Notes: generated from the sequence alone by a model not told the origin. A stretch of DNA of 64,000 nucleotides from Tuberibacillus sp. Marseille-P3662 (GCF_900178005.1 NZ_FXBS01000006.1:310001-374000); one strand, 5' to 3'. Shown: positions 35,796 through 44,625, numbered from the stretch's first letter. Numbers and translations: made by a program.

Positions 35796-36737
35796 GTGAA
35801 ATCAATCCAATCGACAATCAAAGAATTGGCCGGTGACAGAGGGTTATTACAACAATATCATACCTTGTATCAAAAAGTACTCGAGGATGAGCGCATGCAA
35901 ACGTTTCTCCATGACAACCCTGGGACGACCACGACAATGATTCAACGCAGTCTTCCGCAAGTGCATGAATACCTAGAAGGGAGAGAGGCTTGTGACCATT
36001 GTCCGGGACTTGAGCATTGTCCGAATGTTATGAAAGGCTATCAGCCTTCAATGACGATTGATAAAGGCTCATTGTCTGTAAGTTACCATCCTTGTCAATT
36101 GAAACGCGCTGCTGAGCAAAAGCGGAAGCAGTCACAGTTGATTCAAAGTTTTTATGTACCTAGTGATGTACTCAATGCAACCTTCCAAACCATTGATAAA
36201 ATGGACCCAGGACGCCAAGATGCGTTAGAGGCGGCGGGCCAATTTGTTTCTAACTATATGCAAGATCCTGGGCGAGCTAAAGGGCTTTTTATTCATGGAA
36301 TGTTTGGTGTCGGTAAGACCTATATTATGGGTGCGATTATGAACGCACTAGCGATGAGGGCCGGCGTCGAATCCCTCATGGTCTATACGCCAGATTTCTT
36401 TCGGGAAATTAAAGGTGCAATTCAGCAAAACAATCTCGATGAAAAGCTCTCTTATATCAAAGATGTTCCTGTGCTTATATTAGATGATATCGGTGCGGAA
36501 ACCATGTCTCCATGGGTACGAGATGAGGTTCTCGGTAGTATTTTGCAGTATCGAATGATGCAAAATTTACCAACGCTGTACACATCGAATTCCGATTATG
36601 ACGAGTTAGAGGAACATTTGGCATACTCCAATAAAAGCGGAACGGAACTCGTGAAAGCAAAGCGTATTATGGAGCGACTCCGTCATTACACCCACGCGGT
36701 TAAAGTCAGCGGCAACAATCGAAGAGAACAAATGTAG
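35796..36737 (+). CDS. dnaI: helicase loader DnaI
   Basis: About 313 residues. The N-terminal zinc-binding domain contains CDHCPGLEHCPN, and the C-terminal AAA+ ATPase has Walker A GMFGVGKT, Walker B VLILDDIGAE, sensor-type LYTSNSDY and an arginine-rich end (KAKRIMERLRHYTHAVKV). DnaI loads the replicative helicase. GTG 35796 is chosen because GGACGGTGG lies upstream; GTG 35787 is inside that site. A terminator follows and the backbone is then interrupted by the island. Confidence 0.95.
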   Translation: MKSIQSTIKELAGDRGLLQQYHTLYQKVLEDERMQTFLHDNPGTTTTMIQRSLPQVHEYLEGREACDHCPGLEHCPNVMKGYQPSMTIDKGSLSVSYHPCQLKRAAEQKRKQSQLIQSFYVPSDVLNATFQTIDKMDPGRQDALEAAGQFVSNYMQDPGRAKGLFIHGMFGVGKTYIMGAIMNALAMRAGVESLMVYTPDFFREIKGAIQQNNLDEKLSYIKDVPVLILDDIGAETMSPWVRDEVLGSILQYRMMQNLPTLYTSNSDYDELEEHLAYSNKSGTELVKAKRIMERLRHYTHAVKVSGNNRREQM

Positions 36738-36827
36738 TTTTGTTAATGTTGACTAATGAAGGCTTATTATATCTGAAAGCTCTTATATAAAACCGATAAA
36801 CGGGAATCTATAAGAAAATCACTCTAA

Positions 36828-36868
36828 AAAGACTGGCACATACAAAAGCTAATGTGCCAGTCTTTCTT
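36828..36868. terminator. bidirectional terminator between dnaI and cotX
   Basis: AAAGACTGGCACAT pairs perfectly with ATGTGCCAGTCTTT; T-rich sequence follows on both strands. It marks the left edge of the accessory island. Confidence 0.9.
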
Positions 36869-36886
36869 TAAAGCTATTATTGGAAT

Positions 36887-37378
36887 TTAAAGGATATCCA
36901 AGGTAACTAGAAGGGCGACAAGCACTTGAACAGCAATTTGTGCGGTCACGGCCAAGTTCGTGTCAGTCGTTGTAACATTAACATCGCGTGAGTTTTCAAT
37001 AATCGTTTTTTGCTGGTTGCTTTGATCAATATCCGTCAGTTGCTGCAAATCATTAATAATTTGTTCTTCGGTGACACTATCGGCAATGGATACTTCTAAA
37101 ATGACCATAACAGCGACTTGAACAGCTAATTGAATACCCACGGCTGCTTGAGTTGATGTGGTTTGTACGTTGATATCTGCTGAATCCCTGATGACAATAC
37201 ACTCATCGGAACTTTGCCCGGTTGTTGCAACTTGGTCAAAATTATTAAAAGCTGTCGCATTGTCTAATGGATGAGGATCTCCACTCAAAGCATTCCAACG
37301 GTTATTAGTTTCCTGGCGGGAACAACAACAAGGTTGACTTCCACAACGGCCACAGCTCGTTTGAAATAGACTACTCAT
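36887..37378 (-). CDS. cotX: CotX-like spore coat protein, copy 1
   Basis: A 163-residue CotX/CotV-domain protein. A cysteine-rich start (CGRCGSQPCCCSR) precedes two related hydrophobic repeats: IRDSADINVQTTSTQAAV with IQLAVQVAVMVILEVSI, and IENSRDVNVTTTDTNLAV with IAVQVLVALLVTLDIL. CotX is a component of the cross-linked insoluble coat layer in B. subtilis. It starts at ATG 37378 with AAGGAGG upstream. It is nearly identical to copy 2 (37881-38378). It follows cotW copy 1 on the same strand. Confidence 0.9.
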   Translation of the reverse strand: MSSLFQTSCGRCGSQPCCCSRQETNNRWNALSGDPHPLDNATAFNNFDQVATTGQSSDECIVIRDSADINVQTTSTQAAVGIQLAVQVAVMVILEVSIADSVTEEQIINDLQQLTDIDQSNQQKTIIENSRDVNVTTTDTNLAVTAQIAVQVLVALLVTLDIL

Positions 37379-37430
37379 AATTAAAAGGTCCTCCTTTTTT
37401 ATTTGAAGTTTCACCTATAAAAAGACATGA

Positions 37431-37754
37431 TCATCTTCCGCGTCTTTTTCTCATTAAGCTTAAAGGACTTTCTTTTGGGGCTTCTTTAGTTTCTTCCTTT
37501 TCTGCTGTCGTTTGATTAGTTTGTAATTCAGCAACTTGTTCTTGAATTTGCCTAACCATGTTTCTTAACTCTTCCTTTTGTTCGTCATCAATAGGTTGGA
37601 TGTGTTCTTTTGAGACACCATGTTTTCGAAACAATGTTTTAACGAGTGAATTGGTAGCGGTTTGGGACATGTTATAGACATTCTCCATTGTGGGATCGTT
37701 TTGAGTTTGGTTCTCACTTTGGTTTGAATTCTCGTTTTGATATTTATCTTCCAT
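37431..37754 (-). CDS. cotW: CotW-like spore coat protein, copy 1
   Basis: A 107-residue charged, low-complexity protein. A Gln/Asn-rich head is followed by the CotW core (NSLVKTLFRKHGVSKEHI, EELRNMVRQIQEQVAELQ) and a basic tail ending MRKRRGR. It resembles B. subtilis CotW (105 residues), encoded in cotVWX. GGAGGTG precedes the ATG. A probable sigma-K promoter is at 37782-37810. It is paired with cotX copy 1 and is a close paralogue of the gene at 38430. Confidence 0.85.
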   Translation of the reverse strand: MEDKYQNENSNQSENQTQNDPTMENVYNMSQTATNSLVKTLFRKHGVSKEHIQPIDDEQKEELRNMVRQIQEQVAELQTNQTTAEKEETKEAPKESPLSLMRKRRGR

Positions 37755-37781
37755 TTTTTCACCTCCAAAGCAAGTTTCATC

Positions 37782-37810
37782 AATATCCTATGCATAATGC
37801 GCACATTGGA
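37782..37810 (-). promoter_or_regulatory. probable sigma-K promoter of cotW-cotX copy 1
   Basis: The minus strand reads TCCAAT, 12 bases, then CATAGGATATT, fitting the sigma-K -10 pattern CATANNNTA. The same arrangement is conserved upstream of copy 2 while flanking bases differ. CCTATGAAAAC further upstream is also shared by both and could be a GerE-type or other site. Confidence 0.55.
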
Positions 37811-37880
37811 TCTAAATATCTGTCCTAAGTTTTCATAGGTTTTGATCTAATTTTTGTGATATCCTGTAAGATCTTTATTA

Positions 37881-38378
37881 TTAAAGAATATCTAAAGTCA
37901 CTAGAAGGGCGACAAGCACTTGAACAGCGATTTGTGCCGTGACGGCCAAGTTCGTGTCTGTTGTTGTAACGTCAACATCGCGTGAGTTTTCAATAATCGT
38001 TTTTTGTTGGTTGCTTTGATCAATATCTGTCAGTTGCTGCAAATCGTTGATGATGTGTTCCTCGGTGGCACTATCGCCGATGGATACTTCCAAGATAACC
38101 ATGACGGCGACCTGGACAGCTAATTGAATACCAACGGCTGCTTGAGTTGATGTGGTGTGCACGTTAACATCCGCTGAATCTCTGATGATAATACACTCAT
38201 CGGAACTTTGCCCGGTTGTTGCAACTTGGTCGAAATTATTAACTCCTGTTGCATTTTCTAGTGGATGAGGGTCTCCGCTCAAAGCATTCCACCGGTTATG
38301 AGACGATTGTGATTGACGAGAGCAACTACAAGGATGACTTCCACATCGGTTACAGCACGTTTGAAATAGATCACTCAT
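37881..38378 (-). CDS. cotX: CotX-like spore coat protein, copy 2
   Basis: A 165-residue paralogue of the CotX protein at 36887. Same cysteine-rich head (CCNRCGSHPCSCSR) and same two CotX/CotV repeats, with scattered substitutions (VHTTST, GDSATEEH). Cysteines and histidines in the head fit metal binding or disulphide cross-linking in the coat. ATG with AAGGAGG upstream. It lies behind cotW copy 2. The cotW-cotX cassette has been duplicated in tandem. Confidence 0.9.
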   Translation of the reverse strand: MSDLFQTCCNRCGSHPCSCSRQSQSSHNRWNALSGDPHPLENATGVNNFDQVATTGQSSDECIIIRDSADVNVHTTSTQAAVGIQLAVQVAVMVILEVSIGDSATEEHIINDLQQLTDIDQSNQQKTIIENSRDVDVTTTDTNLAVTAQIAVQVLVALLVTLDIL

Positions 38379-38429
38379 AATTCAAAGGTCCTCCTTTTTT
38401 ATTTCAAATGAACAACCTGCGAAGGAACA

Positions 38430-38744
38430 TTATCTTCTATTACGCTTTTTTCTCATCAGGCTTAAAGGACTTTCCTTTTTGGGTGCTTTAGTTTCTTCCT
38501 TTTCTGTTGTCGTCTGATTGGTTTGTAATTCAGCAACTTGTTCTTGAATTTGCCTGACCATGTTTCTTAACTCTTCCTTTTGTTCATCATCGATAGGTTG
38601 GATGTGTTCTTTTGAGACACCGTGTTTTCGAAATAATGATTTAACGAGTGAATTGGTGGCGGTTTGGGACATGTTATAAACATTCTCCATTGTGGGATCA
38701 TTCTGTGCTTGATTCGCACTTTGATTTGATTGTGTCTCTTCCAT
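38430..38744 (-). CDS. cotW: CotW-like spore coat protein, copy 2
   Basis: A 104-residue paralogue of the CotW-like protein at 37431, sharing the core TNSLVKSLFRKHGVSKEHI and the basic C-terminus (MRKKRNRR); the Gln/Asn-rich head is shorter. ATG 38744 follows GGAGGTG. The probable sigma-K promoter is at 38771-38799. It is the first gene of the leftward coat cluster. Confidence 0.85.
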   Translation of the reverse strand: MEETQSNQSANQAQNDPTMENVYNMSQTATNSLVKSLFRKHGVSKEHIQPIDDEQKEELRNMVRQIQEQVAELQTNQTTTEKEETKAPKKESPLSLMRKKRNRR

Positions 38745-38770
38745 TTTTTCACCTCCAAAGCAAGTTTCAT

Positions 38771-38799
38771 AATATCCTATGCAAAGCAAATATATTGGA
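38771..38799 (-). promoter_or_regulatory. probable sigma-K promoter of cotW-cotX copy 2
   Basis: The minus strand reads TCCAAT, 12 bases, then CATAGGATATT, the same as copy 1. CCTATGAAAAC is again present upstream. Confidence 0.55.
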
Positions 38800-38981
38800 A
38801 CTAACTATCGGCCCATGTTTTCATAGGCAGTCACCCAGTTTTCTGTAAGCATCTATCTAATAAACGACATATTAAGGTTTTATCAAGCGAATTTTTGAAC
38901 TGGAAATCAACTTTACCCAGGGGGATGAATATATAATAAGAAGACTCTTTTAACTAATTACGAATAAAGTAGGTGATCCGA

Positions 38982-40265
38982 GTGAAAGACATTCATGTTT
39001 TTTTTCTAGATTACTCTAGTCAATCCGCCTTAGAACAGGCTTTAAAGTCACTTGAATTGATCAGTGACCGTATAAAAGGTATCACCGTTTTTGAAGACGG
39101 GCATTCTTTCAAGCATCATTGGCAAGCTTTTGAACATGAATTGGACTATAGGAAGATTGATCGCGGAGATTTAGGAGGAACATTAAATCAATATGTGCAA
39201 ATGTTGACGAGCGAGTATGTCCTATTTTTTTATGATCAAGACTATCTCACGCCTAATATAAAAAACCAACCCTTAATTTTAAATCGTTCTCAATCTGTCA
39301 TGACTTATTCTTATAACTTCCATCATACCGTCATTCAACGGCCCTTTGTTGCTAAGACCTCAGTTCTTAAGCAAAATCCATTTTTATCCATGCACCAGCT
39401 ACCTTTTAAAGAGGCTGTATTACCCTCTTGGTTATTGCATTTTAACCCTTCAGAAGTCACTATTTTAAAGGAAATCTGTATCAAACAAGCAAAAAAGAAG
39501 ATGAACGCTAATGCGTTTCATAAGCAGCAATTTTTAGAAAAGTATAGTGCAAAACCGTTATCGTCCCTTCCAAGAATTCCTTCTATTTCTGTTATGATTT
39601 CTAATTTCAATATGGTTCAGTATGTCGAAACGGCGATCGCGTCTTGTGTTTGGCAGACTGACCCCGTCGATCAAGTATTGGTGATCGATGATGGTTCTAC
39701 TGATGGTTCTGATTCCCGGATCGAAAAGTGGACACAAGATCCCAAAATAAAGTTGTTAAGAAAAGATAATGGAGGAAAGGCAAGAGCACTAAATGAGTTA
39801 TTACCTTATGTTCAAACAGAATTTGTGTTGGAACTTGATGCAGATGATTGGCTTGACCCTGATGCTTTCTCAATCATAAAACAATATTTAAGTGTTCTGC
39901 CAGATGATAGTCAAGTGCTCTATGGGAATCTAAAAACTTGGAAACAATTGTCCTCCGGTGATGTAAGGTTTAAAAGTATTAACAAAGGTAGGCCCGTGAA
40001 CGACAAGAAAGCATTACTTTCCTACCGTTTTCCTTTAGGGCCCCGAATTTATCGAACATCTGCTTTAAAGGCAAATGGAGGATTCCCTATTGTCGAATTT
40101 CAAGATGGTCGGCTTTATGAAGATGTTAGTATTCTTAACGATTTAATAAAAAGAGGCCCCTTATATTATCAGGATTTTACGGTTTATAACGTTCGAGAAC
40201 ATGATTCAAGTATTACAAAAAGAAATCATTCCAAATGGAATGATTTCATAAAATACATGAATTAA
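38982..40265 (+). CDS. family 2 glycosyltransferase
   Basis: About 427 residues. A poorly conserved N-terminal region (about 1-195, itself GT-like: ISDRIKGITVFEDG, LFFYDQDYLTP) precedes a GT2 domain with ISVMISNFNMVQYVETAI, VIDDGSTDGSDS, NGGKARALNEL and the metal-binding LELDADDWLD. It is cytoplasmic with no signal peptide. It lies between spore-coat and spore-surface-like genes, so glycosylation of a spore surface component is a reasonable inference, but substrates are unknown. GTG 38982 has AGGTG upstream. Its 3' end overlaps the convergent gene at 40262 by four bases. Confidence 0.82.
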   Translation: MKDIHVFFLDYSSQSALEQALKSLELISDRIKGITVFEDGHSFKHHWQAFEHELDYRKIDRGDLGGTLNQYVQMLTSEYVLFFYDQDYLTPNIKNQPLILNRSQSVMTYSYNFHHTVIQRPFVAKTSVLKQNPFLSMHQLPFKEAVLPSWLLHFNPSEVTILKEICIKQAKKKMNANAFHKQQFLEKYSAKPLSSLPRIPSISVMISNFNMVQYVETAIASCVWQTDPVDQVLVIDDGSTDGSDSRIEKWTQDPKIKLLRKDNGGKARALNELLPYVQTEFVLELDADDWLDPDAFSIIKQYLSVLPDDSQVLYGNLKTWKQLSSGDVRFKSINKGRPVNDKKALLSYRFPLGPRIYRTSALKANGGFPIVEFQDGRLYEDVSILNDLIKRGPLYYQDFTVYNVREHDSSITKRNHSKWNDFIKYMN

Positions 40266-40480
40266 GCAGCCGTTGAAGGGATTCGAACAAAACTGATAGC
40301 GTCGAGTGAGATATAGACGGTATTTCCGCTTCCATATCCATAGCCTGAAACCTGAACGGCTATGACCAGTTCTGTCGATACACTCGTAAGAACCCCTTCA
40401 ATGAAATTAGTGGCTGTCGCAATTTCAACTCTTGAACCGATTCGTCTTGCCAACTCTGCACTTAAAGTTGTTTCAAACAT
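40262..40480 (-). CDS. small spore-surface-like protein (DUF2642-like)
   Basis: A 72-residue single-domain protein (LARRIGSRVEIATATNFIEG, VSTELVIAVQVSG, VYISLDAISFVRI). The pattern of a short beta barrel, with a GxVxIxT start, an EGxLxxV turn and a final hydrophobic strand, resembles DUF2642 proteins found in Bacillus spore coats and exosporia. Here the central segment is GYGYGSGNT. ATG 40480 has GGGGG at 7 bases. It is downstream of, and coupled to, the related gene at 40492. Function is inferred. Confidence 0.6.
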   Translation of the reverse strand: MFETTLSAELARRIGSRVEIATATNFIEGVLTSVSTELVIAVQVSGYGYGSGNTVYISLDAISFVRIPSTAA

Positions 40481-40491
40481 TAACAATCCCC

Positions 40492-40872
40492 CTAAAGTTC
40501 ATTAACGAGTTCAATTTGATTGATTGGTACCAGCACGAGAGAGCCGTCACCTTCAATAATGACAACATAATCATCCTGAACACTAGACAATGTTCCAGTA
40601 ATTGTGTCAAAAGCCAATGTGACCTCAACCTGTTGATTAAGCAGGTTCAAAAGGACCTCTCGAATCGTATCAGGTTGAGGATCTGATGGTGTAGAAGGTG
40701 TAGACGGGTTTAAATCAGGTAAGGAAACATCAACATCAATGCCAGGAAAATCTATAGAAATATTTGAATTTGTTGTATTAGATGCATTGGTATTGAGGTT
40801 TCCTAAATTTTGAGAGATTTGATTAAGAAGCGTCAAAAGAACTCTCTGTCTTGTTTGGTTATTTAGTGGCAA
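40492..40872 (-). CDS. DUF2642-like protein with Asn/Pro-rich linker
   Basis: About 126 residues. An N-terminal helical segment (RVLLTLLNQISQNLGNL) leads to an Asn/Thr-rich stretch, a low-complexity PSTPSTPSDPQPD linker, and a C-terminal DUF2642-like domain (LLNQQVEVTLAFDTITGTLS, DYVVIIEGDGSLVLVPI). DUF2642 is found in spore-associated proteins of Bacillus. The start is uncertain: TTG 40872 has GGGTG at good spacing; GTG 40881 is within that site. It forms a two-gene unit with 40262-40480. Spore surface location is inferred. Confidence 0.65.
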   Translation of the reverse strand: MPLNNQTRQRVLLTLLNQISQNLGNLNTNASNTTNSNISIDFPGIDVDVSLPDLNPSTPSTPSDPQPDTIREVLLNLLNQQVEVTLAFDTITGTLSSVQDDYVVIIEGDGSLVLVPINQIELVNEL

Positions 40873-40908
40873 CAAAATCACCCTTTCTCGTTTTACTTAT
40901 TTATATGT

Positions 40909-41100
40909 TTATCCGTATTCGTCTGTATAGGACATTTCATCATCTTTTACAGAATTACGCATGAGTACATACGGTGCCTCTTTGTCAGAATCATCAATGG
41001 ACTAGGCCGCGATATGGGCTCTTCCCTGCTCGCAGTTATGAGCCTGGGAACTTAAGTCAGCCCAAACATAAGGATTAACAGGCGAATATAATAGTTGTAG
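40909..41100 (-). pseudogene. possible decayed small gene upstream of the DUF2642-like pair
   Basis: One minus-strand frame reads protein-like sequence (SPVNPYVWADLSSQAHNC, a TAG, then SIDDSDKEAPYVLMRNSV, ending SYTDEYG and TAA). There is a single internal stop and no recognisable start codon or ribosome site upstream. I do not recognise the product. It could be a remnant of another small spore gene or chance coding potential. Confidence 0.3.
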
Positions 41101-41238
41101 ACAACGTTTATTAGAAAATATTTTTATTTTAGTATTGTGACTTAAAATGAAAAAAGACCTGAGGGGGGATGACTTATCTTAGATAAAAAGGACATTTTAA
41201 ATGAAGTAAAACAAGATATAAGACACATTGTTAGTGAA
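41101..41238 (+). other. leader of the DUF2325 gene
   Basis: Contains the strong ribosome site GAGGGGGG (41161-41168). The frame of the DUF2325 gene stays open back to 41173, with protein-like sequence, but has no ATG, GTG or TTG before 41239. ATC at 41176 is at ideal spacing. Confidence 0.5.
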
Positions 41239-42219
41239 TTGGAGGTAGATGATTACTTAGAGAATATGAATCAATTAAAAGATTACATTGCTTTCCTCGA
41301 AGCTTTATTGACGTTAGAAACTCCAATATATAGTAAGCATAATGAAGAGCTTGAAGCAAAAACTGTCGGAGATGGAGATGCCAAATCCAAAAAGAAAAGT
41401 GATGAAATAAATAATGGGTTTTTGTTTGAACGGAATTTAAAAGGAGGCTATATCCCCCAACTTGATACTTATGTTCCTGAAAAGGTTATTCGAAACTTAG
41501 AATTAACCCATGGAGATCGGGTTAAAGCTCTACCAAAAAAAGGGGCTCACTTTCATTTTGAATTAATTCAAAAGGGGGAAGGCGATAATCCTAACCGCGC
41601 AGAAATCAAATATTGTATTATTGAAAAGGATGGGGATTTATGGGTTTGCAATAGAACACTTTCTGGAGAAAGCATCCATATTAATGATCTTCCATATACC
41701 GTTCATCTTAAGGCATCAGAAATCAAGGATTTCCATTTAAAAGAAGGGGACATTGTAGACATAGCATATATTGTGGATAACCCTAATATTTGTAAGGTGG
41801 TTTGGAAACACGACATAGAAGATGATCAGTATTCATCTCCCCTTCCTTCTGGAAGTTACAAAGACAAGTCAAAATCAAATCACTTTAAAAGAGAGGAACA
41901 TCCTAAGCTCAAAGGAAAAACTCTAACACTCATTGGTGCTATTAACCGTTTTTCAACTTATCGAGACCGTTTGTCGGCTTTAGGTGCAAGAGTACAGGCA
42001 ATGGATGGAAACGAAGATGAGAAACGAATAGCTGCATTAATACGTCGTTCAGATCTTGTTTTTATTATTATTCCAGCTGTAAGCCATAATGGAAGCACAT
42101 TAGCTAAGAAATACTGTAAATTATATAATATTCGATTTTCAACAATTGATACGATTGGCGTTAGTACTGTGGTTTCAACTGCCATAGACCAAGCTAAGCG
42201 CATTGAATCTCTTTTTTGA
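41239..42219 (+). CDS. DUF2325 domain protein
   Basis: 326 residues from the first canonical start (TTG 41239). The N-terminal third is helical and acidic, the middle is a beta-rich region (GGYIPQLDTYVPEKVIRNLE, DIVDIAYIVDN), and the C-terminal 100 residues are a DUF2325 domain (LTLIGAINRFSTYRDRLSAL, SDLVFIIIPAVSHNGS). DUF2325 has a Rossmann-like pattern and unknown function. Protein-like sequence continues upstream of 41239 (LDKKDILNEVKQDIRHIVSE) behind a strong ribosome site, so the true protein is probably about 21 residues longer with a non-canonical start, or a start has been lost. Confidence 0.72.
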   Translation: MEVDDYLENMNQLKDYIAFLEALLTLETPIYSKHNEELEAKTVGDGDAKSKKKSDEINNGFLFERNLKGGYIPQLDTYVPEKVIRNLELTHGDRVKALPKKGAHFHFELIQKGEGDNPNRAEIKYCIIEKDGDLWVCNRTLSGESIHINDLPYTVHLKASEIKDFHLKEGDIVDIAYIVDNPNICKVVWKHDIEDDQYSSPLPSGSYKDKSKSNHFKREEHPKLKGKTLTLIGAINRFSTYRDRLSALGARVQAMDGNEDEKRIAALIRRSDLVFIIIPAVSHNGSTLAKKYCKLYNIRFSTIDTIGVSTVVSTAIDQAKRIESLF

Positions 42220-42246
42220 TGAATCATATTGGAGTTAAGTGATAAG

Positions 42247-42272
42247 GATCCCGTGGACTCACGGGATCTTTA
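42247..42272 (+). terminator. terminator after the DUF2325 gene
   Basis: GATCCCGTG pairs with CACGGGATC around GACT, followed by TTTATT. It lies between convergent genes and could serve both. Confidence 0.75.
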
Positions 42273-43613
42273 TTAAATAATATTAAGAACATCCAAAAAG
42301 ACAATAATGATCGCGATTGGGGCGAGGTAACGTATGAGGAACAGCCAAAGCGCAAATAATCGGCGTCCATAAGTTAACCCTGCGGTAAATTCCTGCCATA
42401 GTGTTTCACGCTTAATCTTTAACGGTACAAAGATGGCGATAAGCAACGCGCCAAGTGGCATTAAGATATTACTGACAAGAAAGTCAGCCGCGTCAAAGAT
42501 CGACTTGTCCAAAATTGTCACATCGCTTAACACACCATACGATAACGTCGATGGAATACCTACGATGAAAATGGCAAGGCCGACTATCCAAGTCAATGTT
42601 GTTCGCTTATGATCCTGCTTTTTAGTTAGTGAGGCGACGATCACCTCAAGCATTGAAAATGCTGATGTTAGAGTTGCAAATAAAAATAATGCCAAGAAGG
42701 CAATTAAGAACAGGGTGCCCAATGGAACCTTAGCGAAGACTGAAGGCAAGGCGATAAATAACAACCCGGGTCCTTTTGCGGGCTCGACACCAATCGAAAA
42801 AACTGCAGGAAAAATAGCCAATCCCGCTAATAGCGAAATAATGATATTAAGGCCGACAATTGATCCGGCTGACTGTGGCAGATTTTCTTGTTTACCTAGA
42901 TATGAGCTATACGTCACCATGACAGACACTCCGACACTTAAGGCAAAGAAAGATTGTCCCATAGCATATAGAATCCCCTGACTGGTGATATTAGTGAAAT
43001 CAGGTTGGAGGAAGAAAGCTAATCCCTCACTTGCTCCTTCTAAAGTCAGTGAGCGAATAATGAGAATAAGGAATAAGATAAATAAGGCCGGCATTAGGTA
43101 TTTATTAGCCTTCTCAATCCCGTTTTGGACGCCTCTCGAAACGACAAGAATGGTCAAAATAATAAAGACAAATTGAGCCCCGACTGTTGCAATAGGTTGG
43201 GCAATGATATTTTGAAATGCCATCGCATAATTTGCGCTATTATCCATTAGTTGACCAGTTAAAGTATTAAAGAGATAAAGCAGAATCCAGCCACCAATGA
43301 CACTATAAAAGGACAATAAGATAAAACACGTGAAGATGCCCAGACGTCCAATCCAATGCCATCCCGATGAAGGCGTAATGGTTTGATAAGCTGTGACTGC
43401 TTCTTCTTGGGTACTGCGTCCAATAATGAACTCACCTAATAATAGCGGTAATCCAATCAATAGGGTAAATAAAATGAACAAAACCAAAAAGGCGCCTCCC
43501 CCACTCATGCCGGCGACATAAGGGAATTTCCAAATGGCACCTAGACCAATGGCTGATCCGGCCGCTGCGAGAACAAATCCTAATCGTGACGACCATTGTT
43601 GTTTTTGACTCAT
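42273..43613 (-). CDS. sodium-dependent neurotransmitter-symporter family transporter
   Basis: About 446 residues with some 11 transmembrane helices. The signature [22 protein letters not shown] in helix 1 is that of the NSS/SNF family (LeuT fold), and helix 6 carries [18 protein letters not shown]. Bacterial members import amino acids or related small molecules with sodium. The substrate cannot be told from sequence. ATG 43613 has GGAG 8 bases upstream. It is the last gene of the island before ytxC and has no obvious functional partner here. Confidence 0.9.
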   Translation of the reverse strand: MSQKQQWSSRLGFVLAAAGSAIGLGAIWKFPYVAGMSGGGAFLVLFILFTLLIGLPLLLGEFIIGRSTQEEAVTAYQTITPSSGWHWIGRLGIFTCFILLSFYSVIGGWILLYLFNTLTGQLMDNSANYAMAFQNIIAQPIATVGAQFVFIILTILVVSRGVQNGIEKANKYLMPALFILFLILIIRSLTLEGASEGLAFFLQPDFTNITSQGILYAMGQSFFALSVGVSVMVTYSSYLGKQENLPQSAGSIVGLNIIISLLAGLAIFPAVFSIGVEPAKGPGLLFIALPSVFAKVPLGTLFLIAFLALFLFATLTSAFSMLEVIVASLTKKQDHKRTTLTWIVGLAIFIVGIPSTLSYGVLSDVTILDKSIFDAADFLVSNILMPLGALLIAIFVPLKIKRETLWQEFTAGLTYGRRLFALWLFLIRYLAPIAIIIVFLDVLNII

Positions 43614-43780
43614 GTTAGACACTCCTTTTTTAGATCTTTTCCTATCCTAATAGGATGAATGACAGTTACCTGATTTTAACGAATTTTTAAGTCAATGTAT
43701 ATGAATTAAAAACGATACTCATTTTTTCTAAAGTTGCCCCATATAGTTAATACAAAGAGAGATGTGAGGAGGGGCCGCTT

Positions 43781-44611
43781 TTGTTTTCTGTGAGTCTTTC
43801 AACGCAGGCTGAGGCTACGGCTTTATATACATATTTTCATCAACAGTTATCCAGTGGATTTTTTTTGCGATTAAATGGGACAACGTTACAAATCGCTTAT
43901 GATGATGAACAGTTACTGCCAGCAGACAGAAGATTATTAATCACGGCTTTTAGAGATTTTATCATAGAAACGTATGAAGAGACATGGTTGCTGGAATTAA
44001 TGAGTGAGTTTTTTTATTATACGGATAAGGATGATCAAAGTCATATCTTGGAGATCACCCAATCAATCATGAGTGGTAAGCGTCCGGAATTACCTTATGT
44101 TGATGTGCTTCCGGCAAGAGAACAGTTGCTAGAGGATGCCTTAGCAGGGGTCATAGCAACCGAAACGGATTTCTCATTTTATTCATTAAAGATGTTCCGC
44201 CTAGCTGATTATCGCAACGGATTAATGCGCTACACTGAATTAGCGATTGATGAATACAAGCTTCAACAAGAGTATTTATCCTTTATTGAGAAATTGAGGG
44301 CCATCGTTCAAAACTATCGTCCGATTCATCACACGATCTATGTTGAAGACAATGAGCCATTTGTGCTTTATGATGATCAATTGAATGTGATTCACGATGA
44401 ACAAAACGTCCGTTCATTATATCCGTTATTAAAACAGTGGGGGATTGAGGCTGAACCATCGATCGTATTGTCACTCATTAGTCTGGCACCGAAAAAAATT
44501 TACGTTTACACCGAACGCCAAGATGACGGTGTCATGCGAACGCTTCAAAGTGTTTTTGAAGAACGGGTCGTGTTCGACTCATTGGAGAAATGTCCGGTGC
44601 TTATAAAATAA
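43781..44611 (+). CDS. ytxC: YtxC family protein (putative sporulation protein)
   Basis: A 276-residue soluble protein matching YtxC in length, position before thrS and sequence (LLITAFRDFIIETYEETWLL, TDFSFYSLKMFRLADYRNG). In B. subtilis it follows dnaI directly and is annotated as a putative sporulation protein of unknown activity. It starts at TTG after GAGGAGGGG. The 7-kb island separates it from dnaI in this genome. Confidence 0.85.
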   Translation: MFSVSLSTQAEATALYTYFHQQLSSGFFLRLNGTTLQIAYDDEQLLPADRRLLITAFRDFIIETYEETWLLELMSEFFYYTDKDDQSHILEITQSIMSGKRPELPYVDVLPAREQLLEDALAGVIATETDFSFYSLKMFRLADYRNGLMRYTELAIDEYKLQQEYLSFIEKLRAIVQNYRPIHHTIYVEDNEPFVLYDDQLNVIHDEQNVRSLYPLLKQWGIEAEPSIVLSLISLAPKKIYVYTERQDDGVMRTLQSVFEERVVFDSLEKCPVLIK

Positions 44612-44625
44612 TCTTTTGGGGGTTC

